A DNA stretch of 64,000 nt from FACHB-T130 sp042747725 (GCF_042747725.1 NZ_JBHZGO010000113.1:22365-86364), one strand, 5' to 3'; counted from the stretch's first letter, positions 9,608-18,650 are shown. Numbers and translations are program-made. Notes: a model not told the origin generated them from the sequence alone.

Positions 9608-9679
9608 GTAGGTTGGGTAGAGGCACGAAACCCAACAAATGCTTATGCGTGTTGGGTTTCGTGCCTCTACCCAACCTAC
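9608..9679. repeat. Perfect palindrome, 29-bp arms, 14-base loop
   Basis: 9608-9636 and 9651-9679 are exact reverse complements around the loop AAATGCTTATGCGT. This is the uninterrupted form of the element at 2714-2880. It could form a very stable hairpin in RNA or a cruciform in DNA. Confidence 0.92.
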
Positions 9680-9786
9680 AATTGAGATGATCTATCACGC
9701 CCATCTAAACTACCAAAGGTAACAGCATCCGTGCCCAGGGTCCAACCTACAAAGGTGACTTAACCGAAAAGTATTGCCGTATACCC

Positions 9787-11970
9787 CTACGCACTCAGAA
9801 CTGATTTAGACCAGGTAAAGCGAAAGGTTGCTCCTTGACCTGCTTGAGATTCTACCCAGATGGTTCCACCTTGGGTTTCAACAATTTTTTTGACGAGGGT
9901 TAGACCAATGCCAGTGTTTTCGACGGTATCGCGGGCTTGTAAAGTCTCAAAGATGGCAAAAACTTTCTCGTGATATTCTGGGGCAATTCCCGGCCCGTTA
10001 TCTGCTACAGCAAACTCATAGAAGTTGCCTTGGTCTTGAACAGATATCGTCACTTGTCCATCTGCTTGGTGATTGTGTTTAATCGCGTTGCTAATCAGAT
10101 TGGCAAACACCTGTTGCAGGGGCAAGCGTTCGGTGCGTAGGGTAGGCATTCCAGGGTTGACGGCGATGGTGAAGGTGGGTGGCGGTGCGAGGGTGTCAAT
10201 GACCTCTGCGAGTAGTTTTTCGACATCCACCAATTCCACAGACGCCTTGATTCGTCCAACGCGGGAATATTGAAGGACGCCATTGATCAGCGCTTCCATG
10301 CGATGGACGCGCGATCGCATTAAGTCCATATTGTGCCTGGTTTCTTCAGTCAGTTGGTTGGAGATGTCTTCTTCAATCCAATTGCAGAGATTGGCGATCG
10401 CTCTTAGGGGTGCTTTGAGGTCGTGGGAGACAATATAGGCAAACTGGTCGAGTTCTTGGTTGCGTTTCTCTAGGGAAATATTGGTTTGGGCAAGGATGGC
10501 GCTCAAACGGACTAATTCCCCCGCCCGCGATCGCAAATCTTCTTCTGCTTGTTTGCGTTTGGTGATGTCGCTGTTGATTTCCAGGGTAGCTAAGGGTTCA
10601 CCCTCATCATCTGTCTGCAATGTCCATCGGCTAGAAACGCGAATCTGGGTACCGTCGCGCTTGGTGTCGAGCAGTTCGCCTTTCCAGTACCCGTCGTCAA
10701 GAAACTTTTCGTCGATTTCTTCGATATTTGGGGGAAATTCGGTTTTCAGGAGTTTGTGGGCATAGTGACCGAGGGCTTCTTTGTTCGTCCAGCCGTACAG
10801 CCGTTCTGCTCCCAGATTCCAATAAGTAATCCGATCGTAGCGATCGCGCACCAAAATCGCGTCATTTGCCAGATCCAGCAGCGTCGCTTGTTTTCGCAGC
10901 ATTTCCTCAGATTGCTGGCGCTCCGTAATGTCACGCATAATCCCAATTAACAAGCGCTGATTGTAAGAGTGCATTTCGCTAAACGCTAACTCCATTGGGA
11001 ACGTGGTGCCATTCTTGCGGCGTCCCACCGTTTCTTGCAGTCGTCGCATTTGCATGGGGTTTTTGCCGACAAAGTGGTTGAGAGTTTGGATGCTATTACC
11101 GCTGAACGGATGCGCTACCAATAGTTTCAGGTTCTTGCCGATCGCTTCGGCGGGTTCATACCCAAACATCAAGGCGGCAGCTTGATTAAAAGACTCAATA
11201 TGACCCTGCTCGTTGATGGTGATAATCCCATCTACCACATTGTCCAAAATGGCGCGGATGCGAATATTAGTTTCGCGCAAACCCGTTTGTTGTCCCGCCA
11301 GTTCTCGATCGAGCTGATCGAACAGATACACTGCTGCCAGCGATCCCAGAAGACCAAGTGTTGCTGTAGCGCTGAGTACGCCAATCGTAATTCGCTGCTG
11401 GTGCTTTAATTCTCGGCTACGCTGGTCAAGCAGGCGAGTTTCCTCGGCGGAGAGCAGGGCAATTTGCCGACGAATGGCATCCATCGTGGTTTTGCCTTGA
11501 GACTCCAATCGGAAAGAGCCAGCGCTTCCCTGTTTGACGGCTCTTATCTTAGCCACATTCATGTTCATAATGCTGACTTTTTGCCATGCCAGCTTTTGAA
11601 TCTGCTGGATTCGTTGCAGCTGTTGCGGCTTATCTTTGACGGAATTATCCAGTTCTTTGAGGAATTTAGGAAGGGTAGCGATCGCGGCGTTATAAGGTTC
11701 TAGATATTCCGGGCGATAAGTCAAGGCATAACCCCGAACCCCTGTTTCGGCATCCACTAGCGCTGTGAGCAAGCGATTGGCTTGGAATAGCACCTTCTGA
11801 GTTTTGTCAACATAATTTTGCGCCATTGCAGTACTGCGTTGCAGCCCAGCAAATACCACCACCGACGTTAAAAGACACATAATCGGGATGGCGATGATCA
11901 GGGCACCCCGCCGACGCACGGGAAGATCGGACCAGAGGAGGCGTAAGTATTGATTTCCAGAGGGAGCCAT
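9787..11970 (-). CDS. CHASE3 sensor histidine kinase (TM-CHASE3-TM-PAS-PAS-HisKA-HATPase)
   Basis: 727 residues from the ATG at 11970, which puts the usual short cytoplasmic tail in front of the first membrane helix (ALIIAIPIMCLLTSVVVFAG). A start at 12111 would add 47 unusual residues. The periplasmic segment carries the CHASE3 signature ALVDAETGVRGYALTYRPEY, and a second helix follows (TIGVLSATATLGLLGSLAAV). Two PAS domains, the second with a WNLGAERLYGW motif, lead to HisKA (VSHDLKAP, histidine near residue 517) and HATPase (NGPGIAP, NTGIGL). CHASE3 domains sense unknown extracellular signals. No regulator lies directly downstream, so the partner may be the Rcp at 5789 or the NarL-type protein at 12706. 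Confidence 0.92.
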   Translation of the reverse strand: MAPSGNQYLRLLWSDLPVRRRGALIIAIPIMCLLTSVVVFAGLQRSTAMAQNYVDKTQKVLFQANRLLTALVDAETGVRGYALTYRPEYLEPYNAAIATLPKFLKELDNSVKDKPQQLQRIQQIQKLAWQKVSIMNMNVAKIRAVKQGSAGSFRLESQGKTTMDAIRRQIALLSAEETRLLDQRSRELKHQQRITIGVLSATATLGLLGSLAAVYLFDQLDRELAGQQTGLRETNIRIRAILDNVVDGIITINEQGHIESFNQAAALMFGYEPAEAIGKNLKLLVAHPFSGNSIQTLNHFVGKNPMQMRRLQETVGRRKNGTTFPMELAFSEMHSYNQRLLIGIMRDITERQQSEEMLRKQATLLDLANDAILVRDRYDRITYWNLGAERLYGWTNKEALGHYAHKLLKTEFPPNIEEIDEKFLDDGYWKGELLDTKRDGTQIRVSSRWTLQTDDEGEPLATLEINSDITKRKQAEEDLRSRAGELVRLSAILAQTNISLEKRNQELDQFAYIVSHDLKAPLRAIANLCNWIEEDISNQLTEETRHNMDLMRSRVHRMEALINGVLQYSRVGRIKASVELVDVEKLLAEVIDTLAPPPTFTIAVNPGMPTLRTERLPLQQVFANLISNAIKHNHQADGQVTISVQDQGNFYEFAVADNGPGIAPEYHEKVFAIFETLQARDTVENTGIGLTLVKKIVETQGGTIWVESQAGQGATFRFTWSKSVLSA

Positions 11971-12705
11971 TGCGAGCGAAAGACTTTTAGCTTTTAGCTT
12001 AACTAACTTGGTCGCTGTTCCAGTGAAAGTGTAGATTTTGGCTGATAACGAGTTACTGTCTGTGTTGGGGTAGCGATCGCCCAACGCATGCCAAGTCCAA
12101 AGCTGACTCAATCCGCTTCACTGACAGGTACAGTCCTTGCGATCTTTGGTGCAACTTGGGCGTGCTGTCAATGCCTTGCTTCGGCTCTAGGGATTCCTTT
12201 AAAAAATCCCCAGCCAGGATGATTCTCATGCTGCCAACCCGGTATACTCATACCAGCGGTAGTTGAAATCTGTGCTGCTCGTGTTGCCATTGGCAAGTCA
12301 AAAATCTGAGATTCTGCTTTTTACCACATCTGGTGATTTCGATCAAGACATTTCCCCGGCTCAAGAGCCAACTGGCTCGATCGTGAGAAACCGCATTGTT
12401 TGACCTCCGCCAGCAAGGTAAAATCCTGATGAGTGCTAGTTTCTTGCAGTTATCAAGCGTACATTCGTACTAAAATTGACCAGTCGCCAAACTGTCATCA
12501 AAAAAGACTGCCACACTCAGGCTTAAGTTTATGGTTAAGTTTCCCAACTGCCCGCTTGTAAAAATATCACCTCAAAGAGAGGAGGAGGGTATAAATTACT
12601 AATACTACAACCCTCAAAGGATAGAATAAAATTGACGGCTGCAAAATCTTTAGGAAATCTTTATTTTTAGAAAGTCAATAGAATTGCAAAGTGTGGAAGT
12701 AGAAG
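11971..12705. other. Divergent promoter region between CHASE3 kinase and NarL-type regulator
   Basis: About 730 bp between divergent genes with no convincing coding sequence. An AAAGAGAGGAGGAGGG purine tract lies near 12573-12590 and an AT-rich stretch runs into the start at 12706. Both promoters should be here; I could not place them precisely. Confidence 0.5.
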
Positions 12706-13428
12706 ATGAGTCAAATTCGCGTCGCTTTAATTGAAGACCACGACCTGACTAGGGTCGGCATCCGGACAGCGCTGCAACAGCGTGGAGAAATTGAATTTGT
12801 GGGCGAGGCTGCCAATGCCACTGAAGGTCTGAAATTACTGGAAACGACCAAGCCAGATGTGGCGATTGTCGATATTGGTCTGCCCGATATGGACGGAATT
12901 GAATTGACGAGGACGTTTAGGGAATGGCAGGCGGCTTCGGAGGATGGGGGTCACACCAAGATATTGGTGTTGACTTTACAGGATGACGAAGAAGCAGTAC
13001 TGGCGGCATTTGCAGCGGGTGCAGATTCCTACTGCATGAAAAACATTAGTTTTGATAAGTTGCTGGAAGCGTTGCAAGTGACGCACGAAGGCAACGGCTG
13101 GATCGATCCAGCGATCGCCCGGGTTGTCTTGCAGCAGACTAGAGCTAGTCAGACAGGATTGGATCAAGCAACCGTATCCAAAACGGTGATTATCAATGCC
13201 ACCGAACCGGAATACAGCCAGCTAATTGAAGCTTATCCGCTGACGGAACGGGAATTAGAAGTTTTGCAACTAATTGTCGAAGGGTGCAGCAATGCAGCGA
13301 TCGCTGAAAAGCTCTACATCACTGTAGGAACCGTCAAAACCCACGTCCGGAATATTTTGAACAAGCTGTGTGCCGATGACCGCACCCAAGCGGCGGTGCG
13401 TGCCCTACGCTCTGGCTTAGTCGGATAA
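12706..13428 (+). CDS. NarL/LuxR-family response regulator
   Basis: 240 residues. The receiver domain (1-125) has IEDHDLTR, phospho-acceptor D56 in IVDIGLPDMDG and a lysine in YCMKN. The C-terminal LuxR-type helix-turn-helix spans about 175-238, with LTERELEVLQLIVEGCSN and the recognition helix TVGTVKTHVRNIL. A linker of about 45 residues joins them. It is a DNA-binding transcription factor. It heads a plus-strand series with the phosphatase/anti-sigma pair downstream but is separated from them by 341 bp, so it is probably its own transcription unit. Its kinase could be the divergently transcribed CHASE3 protein. Confidence 0.93.
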   Translation: MSQIRVALIEDHDLTRVGIRTALQQRGEIEFVGEAANATEGLKLLETTKPDVAIVDIGLPDMDGIELTRTFREWQAASEDGGHTKILVLTLQDDEEAVLAAFAAGADSYCMKNISFDKLLEALQVTHEGNGWIDPAIARVVLQQTRASQTGLDQATVSKTVIINATEPEYSQLIEAYPLTERELEVLQLIVEGCSNAAIAEKLYITVGTVKTHVRNILNKLCADDRTQAAVRALRSGLVG

Positions 13429-13769
13429 ACACCGCTCTTCTGTGGAGCGGGCGATCGCTATGAGTTGACTTCTGCTTGACATCGGTGAACCCTCTGTAGC
13501 TGCCACAACAAAAGCAGCTATGCTCACCTCTGTATCCTGGCACTGGGATTTTACCCGCAGTCAGTTGATCGAGTAATAACCTTATTAACGGGCGTACCTC
13601 ACAATGCCCTCAAAGCTGTTATTCTATCGAATCATCAATCAACAGCATCTCAAGAAATAAAAGCGATTACCGGAGTTTGATCCGGTTGGCGGTATCAAGG
13701 CAAGGGATGAGCGGTGAAATTCCCCTCAAGCTGTCGATGATCTAATTAAGCGGGAAGCGGAGTGGGCCG
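13429..13769. other. Spacer upstream of the phosphatase gene
   Basis: No gene seen in 341 bp. The right half should carry the promoter of the RsbU-like gene. No strong terminator hairpin was found after 13428. Confidence 0.4.
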
Positions 13770-15518
13770 ATGAGTCAGGCAGAAGGGAGCAAACTCAAAC
13801 TGATGGTGGTTGATGACGAGCATGACAACCTAGATTTACTCTATCGGACATTTCGGCGAGATTTTCGCGTCTTCAAAGCCGACAGTGCCTTCAGCGCCAT
13901 CCAAGTTTTGGACACGGAAGGGGAAATGGCTGTAATTATTTCCGACCAGCGCATGCCCCAAATGAATGGAACCGAATTCTTAAGTAAAACAGTTGAGCGC
14001 TTTCCCGATACCATTCGGATTCTCCTAACCGGCTACACTGATGTCGAAGATTTGGTGGATGCGATTAACTCCGGTCAGGTGTTCAAATACATCACCAAAC
14101 CCTGGAACCCGGAGAACCTGAAAGCAGTGGTTCAACAAGCCTCGGAAACTTACCGAGTGCTAAAGCAAAGGACGAACGAACTGCGCCGCGCCTTGCGCCG
14201 AGAAGAACTCTTCAATGCAGTGACAACGGCAATTCGGGAGTCGCTGGATTACCAGAGTATGCTGCAAACAGTTGCCAATACCATTGGTCAAGCTTTTGAG
14301 GCTAGCTGTTGCATTTTGCGACCCGTGGAGAGCGATCGCTTGACAAGCGAAGTTTTTTTCTACCCAGATCCCAATGCCCAAGCCGAGAATCCGGAACCCC
14401 CATTGCCCCAACACGACTCAGACTCTTTACTGCAAGCAGCCCTGGAAAGTCGTAAGATCCAACTCGCTCAAGGCGAACAAGGGGGAACAAGCTACACTCA
14501 GTTGGGGGTGCCGCTGATCTTCCAGCAGCAGGTGCTATCGGTTCTCTGCCTCTATCAAGAAAATAGCGATCGCCTCTGGGCACCCGAAGAAGTTCAGCTG
14601 ATAGAAGGCGTCGCCGAACAAGCCGCTTTGGCACTTTCTCAGGCGAAACTCTACCAGCGCACGCAGCAGCAGGCTCAGCAAATGCGTGCCGAACTAGAAG
14701 TTGCTCGTCAAATTCAAAACAACCTCCTCCGCCAAAGTTGGCCTGAAGTAGACGGGATGCAGGTGCAAGCCTGCTGCGTCGCCGCCAGAGAAGTAGGGGG
14801 TGATTTTTTTGAAGTGTACGTCCATCCCCAAGGCGATGTTTGGATAGGAGTCGGAGATGTCTCTGGTAAAGGCGTCCCAGCGGCTCTATTTATGGCAAGT
14901 GCAATTTCGATTCTGCGTCGGGAACTAGCTCAGGAAATTTCTCCGGAGCCAGATGTCGTCATGCGGAATCTTAACAGCATTATGTCCAACGATCTAGTCA
15001 GTACCAACTGCTTTATCACGATGGTGCTGGCTCGTTATACCCCAGCCACTCAAGAGCTAGTGTATGCCAACGCCGGTCACATCTATCCCTTAGTCTGGTC
15101 GAATCGGGAAGTCGTGCAACAAAGAGCGGCACCTACTTCAGACTCGGCGCTGGAACCGAATTTTCTCAAGACTCGCGGCATCCCTTTGGGGATTTTACCC
15201 ATCTGGAAAGCCAAGCAGGGGCAACTGACCTTAAATTCAGGTGAAATTCTGCTACTGACGAGTGACGGGATTACCGAGGCGACTGTCACCCAAGAAAGTA
15301 GCCTTCGGTATACTGCTTCGCAAATCGCGCCGACGGCAGAGGGTAACACTGGCAGCTTTGAAGGTACGAGTAGTATGCTGACACAAGATGGGCTTTGGAA
15401 ACTCGTATGCCTTGAGCCAGTGCCTTTCGATTTGACTAACTTACTAGCGCGGATTCGAGAACACACCAATAACGTTCAGGAAGACGACCAAACCATACTC
15501 TCTCTGGAGGTTCTTTAA
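13770..15518 (+). CDS. RsbU-like PP2C phosphatase with receiver and GAF domains
   Basis: 582 residues. An N-terminal receiver domain of the RpfG type has MVVDDEHDN, phospho-acceptor D59 in IISDQRMPQMNG and a lysine in YITKPWNP. A GAF domain lies at about 150-295, followed by a short helix (ELEVARQIQNNLLR) that usually precedes SpoIIE/RsbU phosphatases. The PP2C domain covers about 325-582 with EVGGDFFEVY, GDVSGKGVPAALF, ANAGHIYPLVW, TSDGITEA and a terminal DDQT. The metal-binding aspartates are all visible. Such enzymes dephosphorylate STAS-type anti-sigma antagonists in partner-switching pathways. The gene ends four bases before the next, an RsbW-like kinase, so the two are coupled. No STAS antagonist gene lies beside them. 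Confidence 0.92.
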   Translation: MSQAEGSKLKLMVVDDEHDNLDLLYRTFRRDFRVFKADSAFSAIQVLDTEGEMAVIISDQRMPQMNGTEFLSKTVERFPDTIRILLTGYTDVEDLVDAINSGQVFKYITKPWNPENLKAVVQQASETYRVLKQRTNELRRALRREELFNAVTTAIRESLDYQSMLQTVANTIGQAFEASCCILRPVESDRLTSEVFFYPDPNAQAENPEPPLPQHDSDSLLQAALESRKIQLAQGEQGGTSYTQLGVPLIFQQQVLSVLCLYQENSDRLWAPEEVQLIEGVAEQAALALSQAKLYQRTQQQAQQMRAELEVARQIQNNLLRQSWPEVDGMQVQACCVAAREVGGDFFEVYVHPQGDVWIGVGDVSGKGVPAALFMASAISILRRELAQEISPEPDVVMRNLNSIMSNDLVSTNCFITMVLARYTPATQELVYANAGHIYPLVWSNREVVQQRAAPTSDSALEPNFLKTRGIPLGILPIWKAKQGQLTLNSGEILLLTSDGITEATVTQESSLRYTASQIAPTAEGNTGSFEGTSSMLTQDGLWKLVCLEPVPFDLTNLLARIREHTNNVQEDDQTILSLEVL

Positions 15519-15522
15519 GTAC

Positions 15523-15951
15523 ATGAAAACGGAGCTGCACGTACCAAGTGATTTGAAGTTTTTAACAATTGTTGAAAGCTGGCTTCTGGGATGTTTGGAA
15601 GTCGAACTGACCGACTCGGTGGATTGGCCTCGTCAATCGAATCGCTTGCGATTGGCTTTGGTGGAAGCATACTCGAACGTGGTGCGTCATGCTCATAAGG
15701 AGCAACCAAATTTGCCCGTGCTAATTCGCCTAGAGTTAAAAAATCGGGATATTGCTCTAGAAATTTGGGATCACGGTCAGGGATTTGACTTATCAACTTA
15801 TCTCCCGCCCAACCCTGATGATAAACAGGAAAGCGGTTATGGGTGGCTGATTATGAACAGGTTAATGGATCGGGTAGAGTATCGCTTACAAGTAAACGGT
15901 CGCAACTGTTTGAAGTTAGAAGCGAGTTTGCCAGAAGCCACAAAAGCATAG
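15523..15951 (+). CDS. RsbW-like anti-sigma-factor / serine kinase
   Basis: 142 residues with a single GHKL ATPase fold of the HATPase_c_2 type. The N-box is LALVEAYSNVVRHAH and the G1 box is IWDHGQGFD; a late glycine motif ESGYGWLIM closes the lid. Proteins of this group bind a sigma factor or phosphorylate a STAS antagonist. The gene starts four bases after the RsbU-like phosphatase stops, so the pair is a probable partner-switching module whose phosphatase is controlled by receiver phosphorylation. The target is not in the window. Confidence 0.9.
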   Translation: MKTELHVPSDLKFLTIVESWLLGCLEVELTDSVDWPRQSNRLRLALVEAYSNVVRHAHKEQPNLPVLIRLELKNRDIALEIWDHGQGFDLSTYLPPNPDDKQESGYGWLIMNRLMDRVEYRLQVNGRNCLKLEASLPEATKA

Positions 15952-16811
15952 CACGTTGGGATTGATGGTCTTTTATCCCATCAGGGTGCCCAAAAGTTAG
16001 ATTCATCAGTCTTCAATAGAGCTTTCCCGATTAAGCTAGATAGCCTGGGTTTCTCAACTGTTACAGGCAATTCAGCTAGGCTAGCCTGGGCGATCTGGAG
16101 TTAATATTAATAATTTCAAACACAAATTATTAATAAGTAGACGGACTTAATTATTTGTAGGATGGGTAGAGGGTAAGATTTGTAGCTTGGGTAGAGCTTA
16201 AAGGCTCAACCCAACGCCTCCCTTGTTTTGGTTGGGTTACTCTCCCTTGAAGGCTAAAGCCTTACGGCATGAACGCGCCTACGTTCCCAAGGTTCAACCT
16301 ACATAAAATTTTTAGTTTAATTAGGTCTACCTACTTAATTACTAATAATAATTGATTAAAACAAATTTGAATTAAATATTTGATTAGGTAGATATTTTTT
16401 AAACGAACTGCCAAAGACAAGCGAAAAAGAGAAAGAAGAGGATTTTATAGCAATCATTTTCATGAATAATTTAGGATTGCTATAAAAATCCTAAAAGGAT
16501 TGCTATATTACCGATTATCCATTACCTAAGCCAAGCGATCGCAGTTCAAATCGATTGTTATATAGCAGTCCAAAATGATTCTTGAAGTCGAGATCCCCGA
16601 CTTCTCCAAGAAGTCGAGATCCCCGACTTCTCCAAGAAGTCGGGGATCTGAAGGGCTAGATAGCGTCAAGGGAAATTCAATTCCAGAACCAAGTTCTAAT
16701 GCTGCTCTCATGTTGCTTTAAGATTTTAGCTAAATACAATCACCATAATAAAGTCTTGATGGCGTGGTGATGTTTCGCTAAGTCAGCTTACCTAAAAATT
16801 GGAAAAAAACT
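15952..16811. other. 860-bp spacer with several dispersed repeats
   Basis: No gene seen. It includes GTTGGGTT-type repeats at about 16190-16260, a TAGCAATC...GATTGCTA hairpin at about 16447-16485 and the tandem repeat at 16584-16649. An AT-rich tract runs from about 16310 to 16400. The promoter of the downstream redox operon should lie just before 16812. Confidence 0.6.
16584..16649. repeat. Tandem 26-bp repeat, about 2.5 copies
   Basis: Units start at 16584, 16610 and 16636 (partial). Each combines GAAGTCGAGATCCCCGACTTC with TCCAA, so each is itself partly palindromic. The same ATCCCCGAC...GTCGGGGAT hairpin appears at 51773-51802, beside the same GAATAATTTAGGA motif. Confidence 0.85.
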
Positions 16812-17294
16812 ATGAATTGGAAAGTATTTTGCGCGATCGCTAGTTTGACCCTGACTGCTAGCCTAACTGCTTGTTCCAGCACTCCTGCCAGCAACAATCA
16901 GGCTGCTCCTGGTGCTTCTCCTGCTGCCGATAGCAGTCAGCCTGGTGATGCCATGATGAAAAAAGATGGCGATGCCATGATGAAAAAAGATGACGCCATG
17001 ATGAAAAAAGATGGCGATGCCATGATGAAAAAAGATGACGCCATGATGAAAAAAGATGGCGATGCCATGATGAAAGAAGGTAAAGCCATGATGAATAAAG
17101 GCAACGCCATGCTAAAAACCGATACCAACGCCATGATGAAAAAAGAAAGCGAAGGCATGGTGAAAAAAGGTGAGGGCATGATGAAAAAAGGTGAGGGCAT
17201 GATGAAAAATGATGCTGCCATGCTCAAACAGGGTGACGCGATGATCAAACAAGGTGATGCGATGATGCAAGCATCCAAGACCAGCAAGCCCTAG
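16812..17294 (+). CDS. Methionine/lysine-rich repeat lipoprotein
   Basis: 160 residues. A lipoprotein signal peptide ends in the lipobox LTAC with C21 as the lipidated residue. A Pro/Ala/Ser-rich spacer (22-44) follows, then about 14 short repeats of the form DAMMKKDG/DAMMKKD, drifting to EGMMKKG and DAMIKQG. It has 27 methionines in 160 residues, 26 of them in the mature part, almost all in MM pairs next to Lys-Lys and Asp. It resembles proteins described as MXKX-type pentapeptide repeats, of unknown function. The repeat DNA is near identical over 16947-17075, so unit number is likely to vary. It is the first gene of a five-gene plus-strand series leading to thioredoxin-like, CcdA, cytochrome b and molybdoenzyme genes. 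Exposed methionines could serve as oxidant sinks or metal ligands; both are inference. Confidence 0.85.
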   Translation: MNWKVFCAIASLTLTASLTACSSTPASNNQAAPGASPAADSSQPGDAMMKKDGDAMMKKDDAMMKKDGDAMMKKDDAMMKKDGDAMMKEGKAMMNKGNAMLKTDTNAMMKKESEGMVKKGEGMMKKGEGMMKNDAAMLKQGDAMIKQGDAMMQASKTSKP

Positions 17295-17341
17295 TAGCAC
17301 TCTACCCATTTTTTCCAATAGTAACTAGGGGAGAGTGTTTG

Positions 17342-17953
17342 ATGGACAAGAACTTGCTACGGCGACGCCAGTTACTTTGGTATTTTGGGTTGGGAGTTGT
17401 GGGAGCGGGTTTAGCAACGACAACCCTCAAAAGTTCCAGAAAAACCGATACCTCTACCTTGTTGACTTCTACGAGAAGCGCTGCGTCAACTCCCGATGCT
17501 GTTGCTGCCTTACCTACAGCGGATAAGGCTTTACCTGAGTTTCAGGGAATTAGTCAGTGGATTAATTCTGATCCTGTGAAAACTTCAGACCTCAAAGGCA
17601 AAGTTGTGCTGGTGCAGTTCTGGACTTTTGCTTGCATCAACTGCCAGCGCACCCTACCGTATATTACCCGTTGGCATCAGGAATATGCAGCTCAAGGACT
17701 CAAGGTAATTGGCATTCATACGCCTGAGTTTCCCTTTGAACGGGATGCAAACAATGTCAAAAGAGCGCTAAAGCAACACAAAATCGCTTATCCGGTTCCC
17801 CTAGATAACGAGTTCAAAACCTGGAACGCTTACAACAACCAATATTGGCCTCACCTATTTTTGGCAGATCGTCAGGGTTTTGGGCGCTACGACCATATTG
17901 GGGAAGGCGCTTATGAGGAAACTGAACAGACTATTCGCCAACTATTAGGGTAG
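17342..17953 (+). CDS. Thioredoxin-like (redoxin/TlpA-type) exported protein
   Basis: 203 residues from ATG 17342, preceded by AGGGGAGAG; a TTG lies one codon earlier. The N terminus RRRQLLWYFGLGVVGAG looks like a Tat-type or signal-anchor sequence, placing the domain outside the cytoplasmic membrane. The thioredoxin fold shows FWTFACINCQRTLPY with active-site cysteines C98 and C101 (CINC), and a cis-proline region near YPVPLDN. CINC-type redoxins of this shape are found at the C terminus of DipZ proteins, where they are fused to a CcdA module; here the CcdA partner is the next gene, four bases away. It probably receives electrons from CcdA and reduces an exported substrate. Confidence 0.88.
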   Translation: MDKNLLRRRQLLWYFGLGVVGAGLATTTLKSSRKTDTSTLLTSTRSAASTPDAVAALPTADKALPEFQGISQWINSDPVKTSDLKGKVVLVQFWTFACINCQRTLPYITRWHQEYAAQGLKVIGIHTPEFPFERDANNVKRALKQHKIAYPVPLDNEFKTWNAYNNQYWPHLFLADRQGFGRYDHIGEGAYEETEQTIRQLLG

Positions 17954-17957
17954 ATCG

Positions 17958-18650
17958 ATGAGTGTTTCTACCCTATCGATTGGTCTTGCCTTGCTGGGGG
18001 GAATTTTGACCGTGCTTTCACCCTGCGTGTTGCCGATTCTGCCAGTGCTGTTGGGGCGATCGCTCTTTTCACATCGCTACGGTCCCGTTGCTTTAATGGC
18101 TGGATTGATAGCGGGTTTTGCGGTAGCGGGTAGTTTACTGGGGGTGACGGCAAGCTGGTTTGCCGGATTAGCTAGCGTACTACGCAATGTAGCGATCGCT
18201 TTACTCCTAGTCATGGGTGTGCTATCTATTTTCCCCCAATGGAGTTACCGCCTGTTTGCTTACTTACATCTGGGCAATTGGATGCCAGAACCCGCACGGG
18301 TAGGATTATTCGGAGAATTCTGGCTGGGAACCCAGTTGGGTCTGCTTTGGACTCCCTGTGCGGGACCAGTTCTGGCTAGTATTCTAGTTTTGGCGGCTGT
18401 CAAACATCAGGTTGCAGGTTCCTTTGCGATGCTGGTTGCCTATGGTGTAGGGGCGGCGTTACCGCTGCTGGCGATCGCTTACGGAGGTCGCTATCTCAGC
18501 CGCAAATTGCTAAGCTTACGCTCCTATAGTACAGTTTTGCAGCGAGTGGGTGGCGTATTGGTGGCAGCGGGTGCGATCGCTATTCTCCTTGGTTGGGATG
18601 TACAGGTACAGCTTTGGCTAGCCCCTCTATTTCCACCTCTACCCCTATAA
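17958..18650 (+). CDS. ccdA: CcdA-type transmembrane thiol-electron transporter
   Basis: 230 residues, almost entirely hydrophobic, with six predicted membrane helices. The paired cysteines lie in SPCVLPILP (C23) and TPCAGPVLAS (C134), the two Cys-Pro or Pro-Cys motifs of the CcdA/DsbD family. These proteins carry reducing equivalents from cytoplasmic thioredoxin across the membrane to exported thioredoxin-like proteins. The gene starts four bases after the redoxin gene, so together they make a split DipZ. In cyanobacteria CcdA also serves cytochrome c maturation, but the context here ties this copy to the redoxin and the molybdoenzyme downstream. Confidence 0.9.
   Translation: MSVSTLSIGLALLGGILTVLSPCVLPILPVLLGRSLFSHRYGPVALMAGLIAGFAVAGSLLGVTASWFAGLASVLRNVAIALLLVMGVLSIFPQWSYRLFAYLHLGNWMPEPARVGLFGEFWLGTQLGLLWTPCAGPVLASILVLAAVKHQVAGSFAMLVAYGVGAALPLLAIAYGGRYLSRKLLSLRSYSTVLQRVGGVLVAAGAIAILLGWDVQVQLWLAPLFPPLPL

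Larger units (their letters stand above)
9191..9786. other. Spacer rich in interspersed repeats
   Basis: No gene seen. It contains a REP-like unit at 9307-9333, a loose GTTGGGTTTCG repeat at about 9562-9595 and the perfect palindrome at 9608-9679. The start-proximal part, just right of 9190, should carry the promoter of the PAS kinase. Confidence 0.6.

Noticed and set aside
16584..16649. CRISPR or iteron-type origin
   Set aside because: Only 2.5 units, each palindromic, with no replication gene or DnaA-box cluster nearby; it matches a dispersed repeat.
17112..17318. Reading frames opposite the methionine-rich lipoprotein, rich in His and Phe
   Set aside because: They are antisense images of the MMKK repeats and have no ribosome site or family resemblance.
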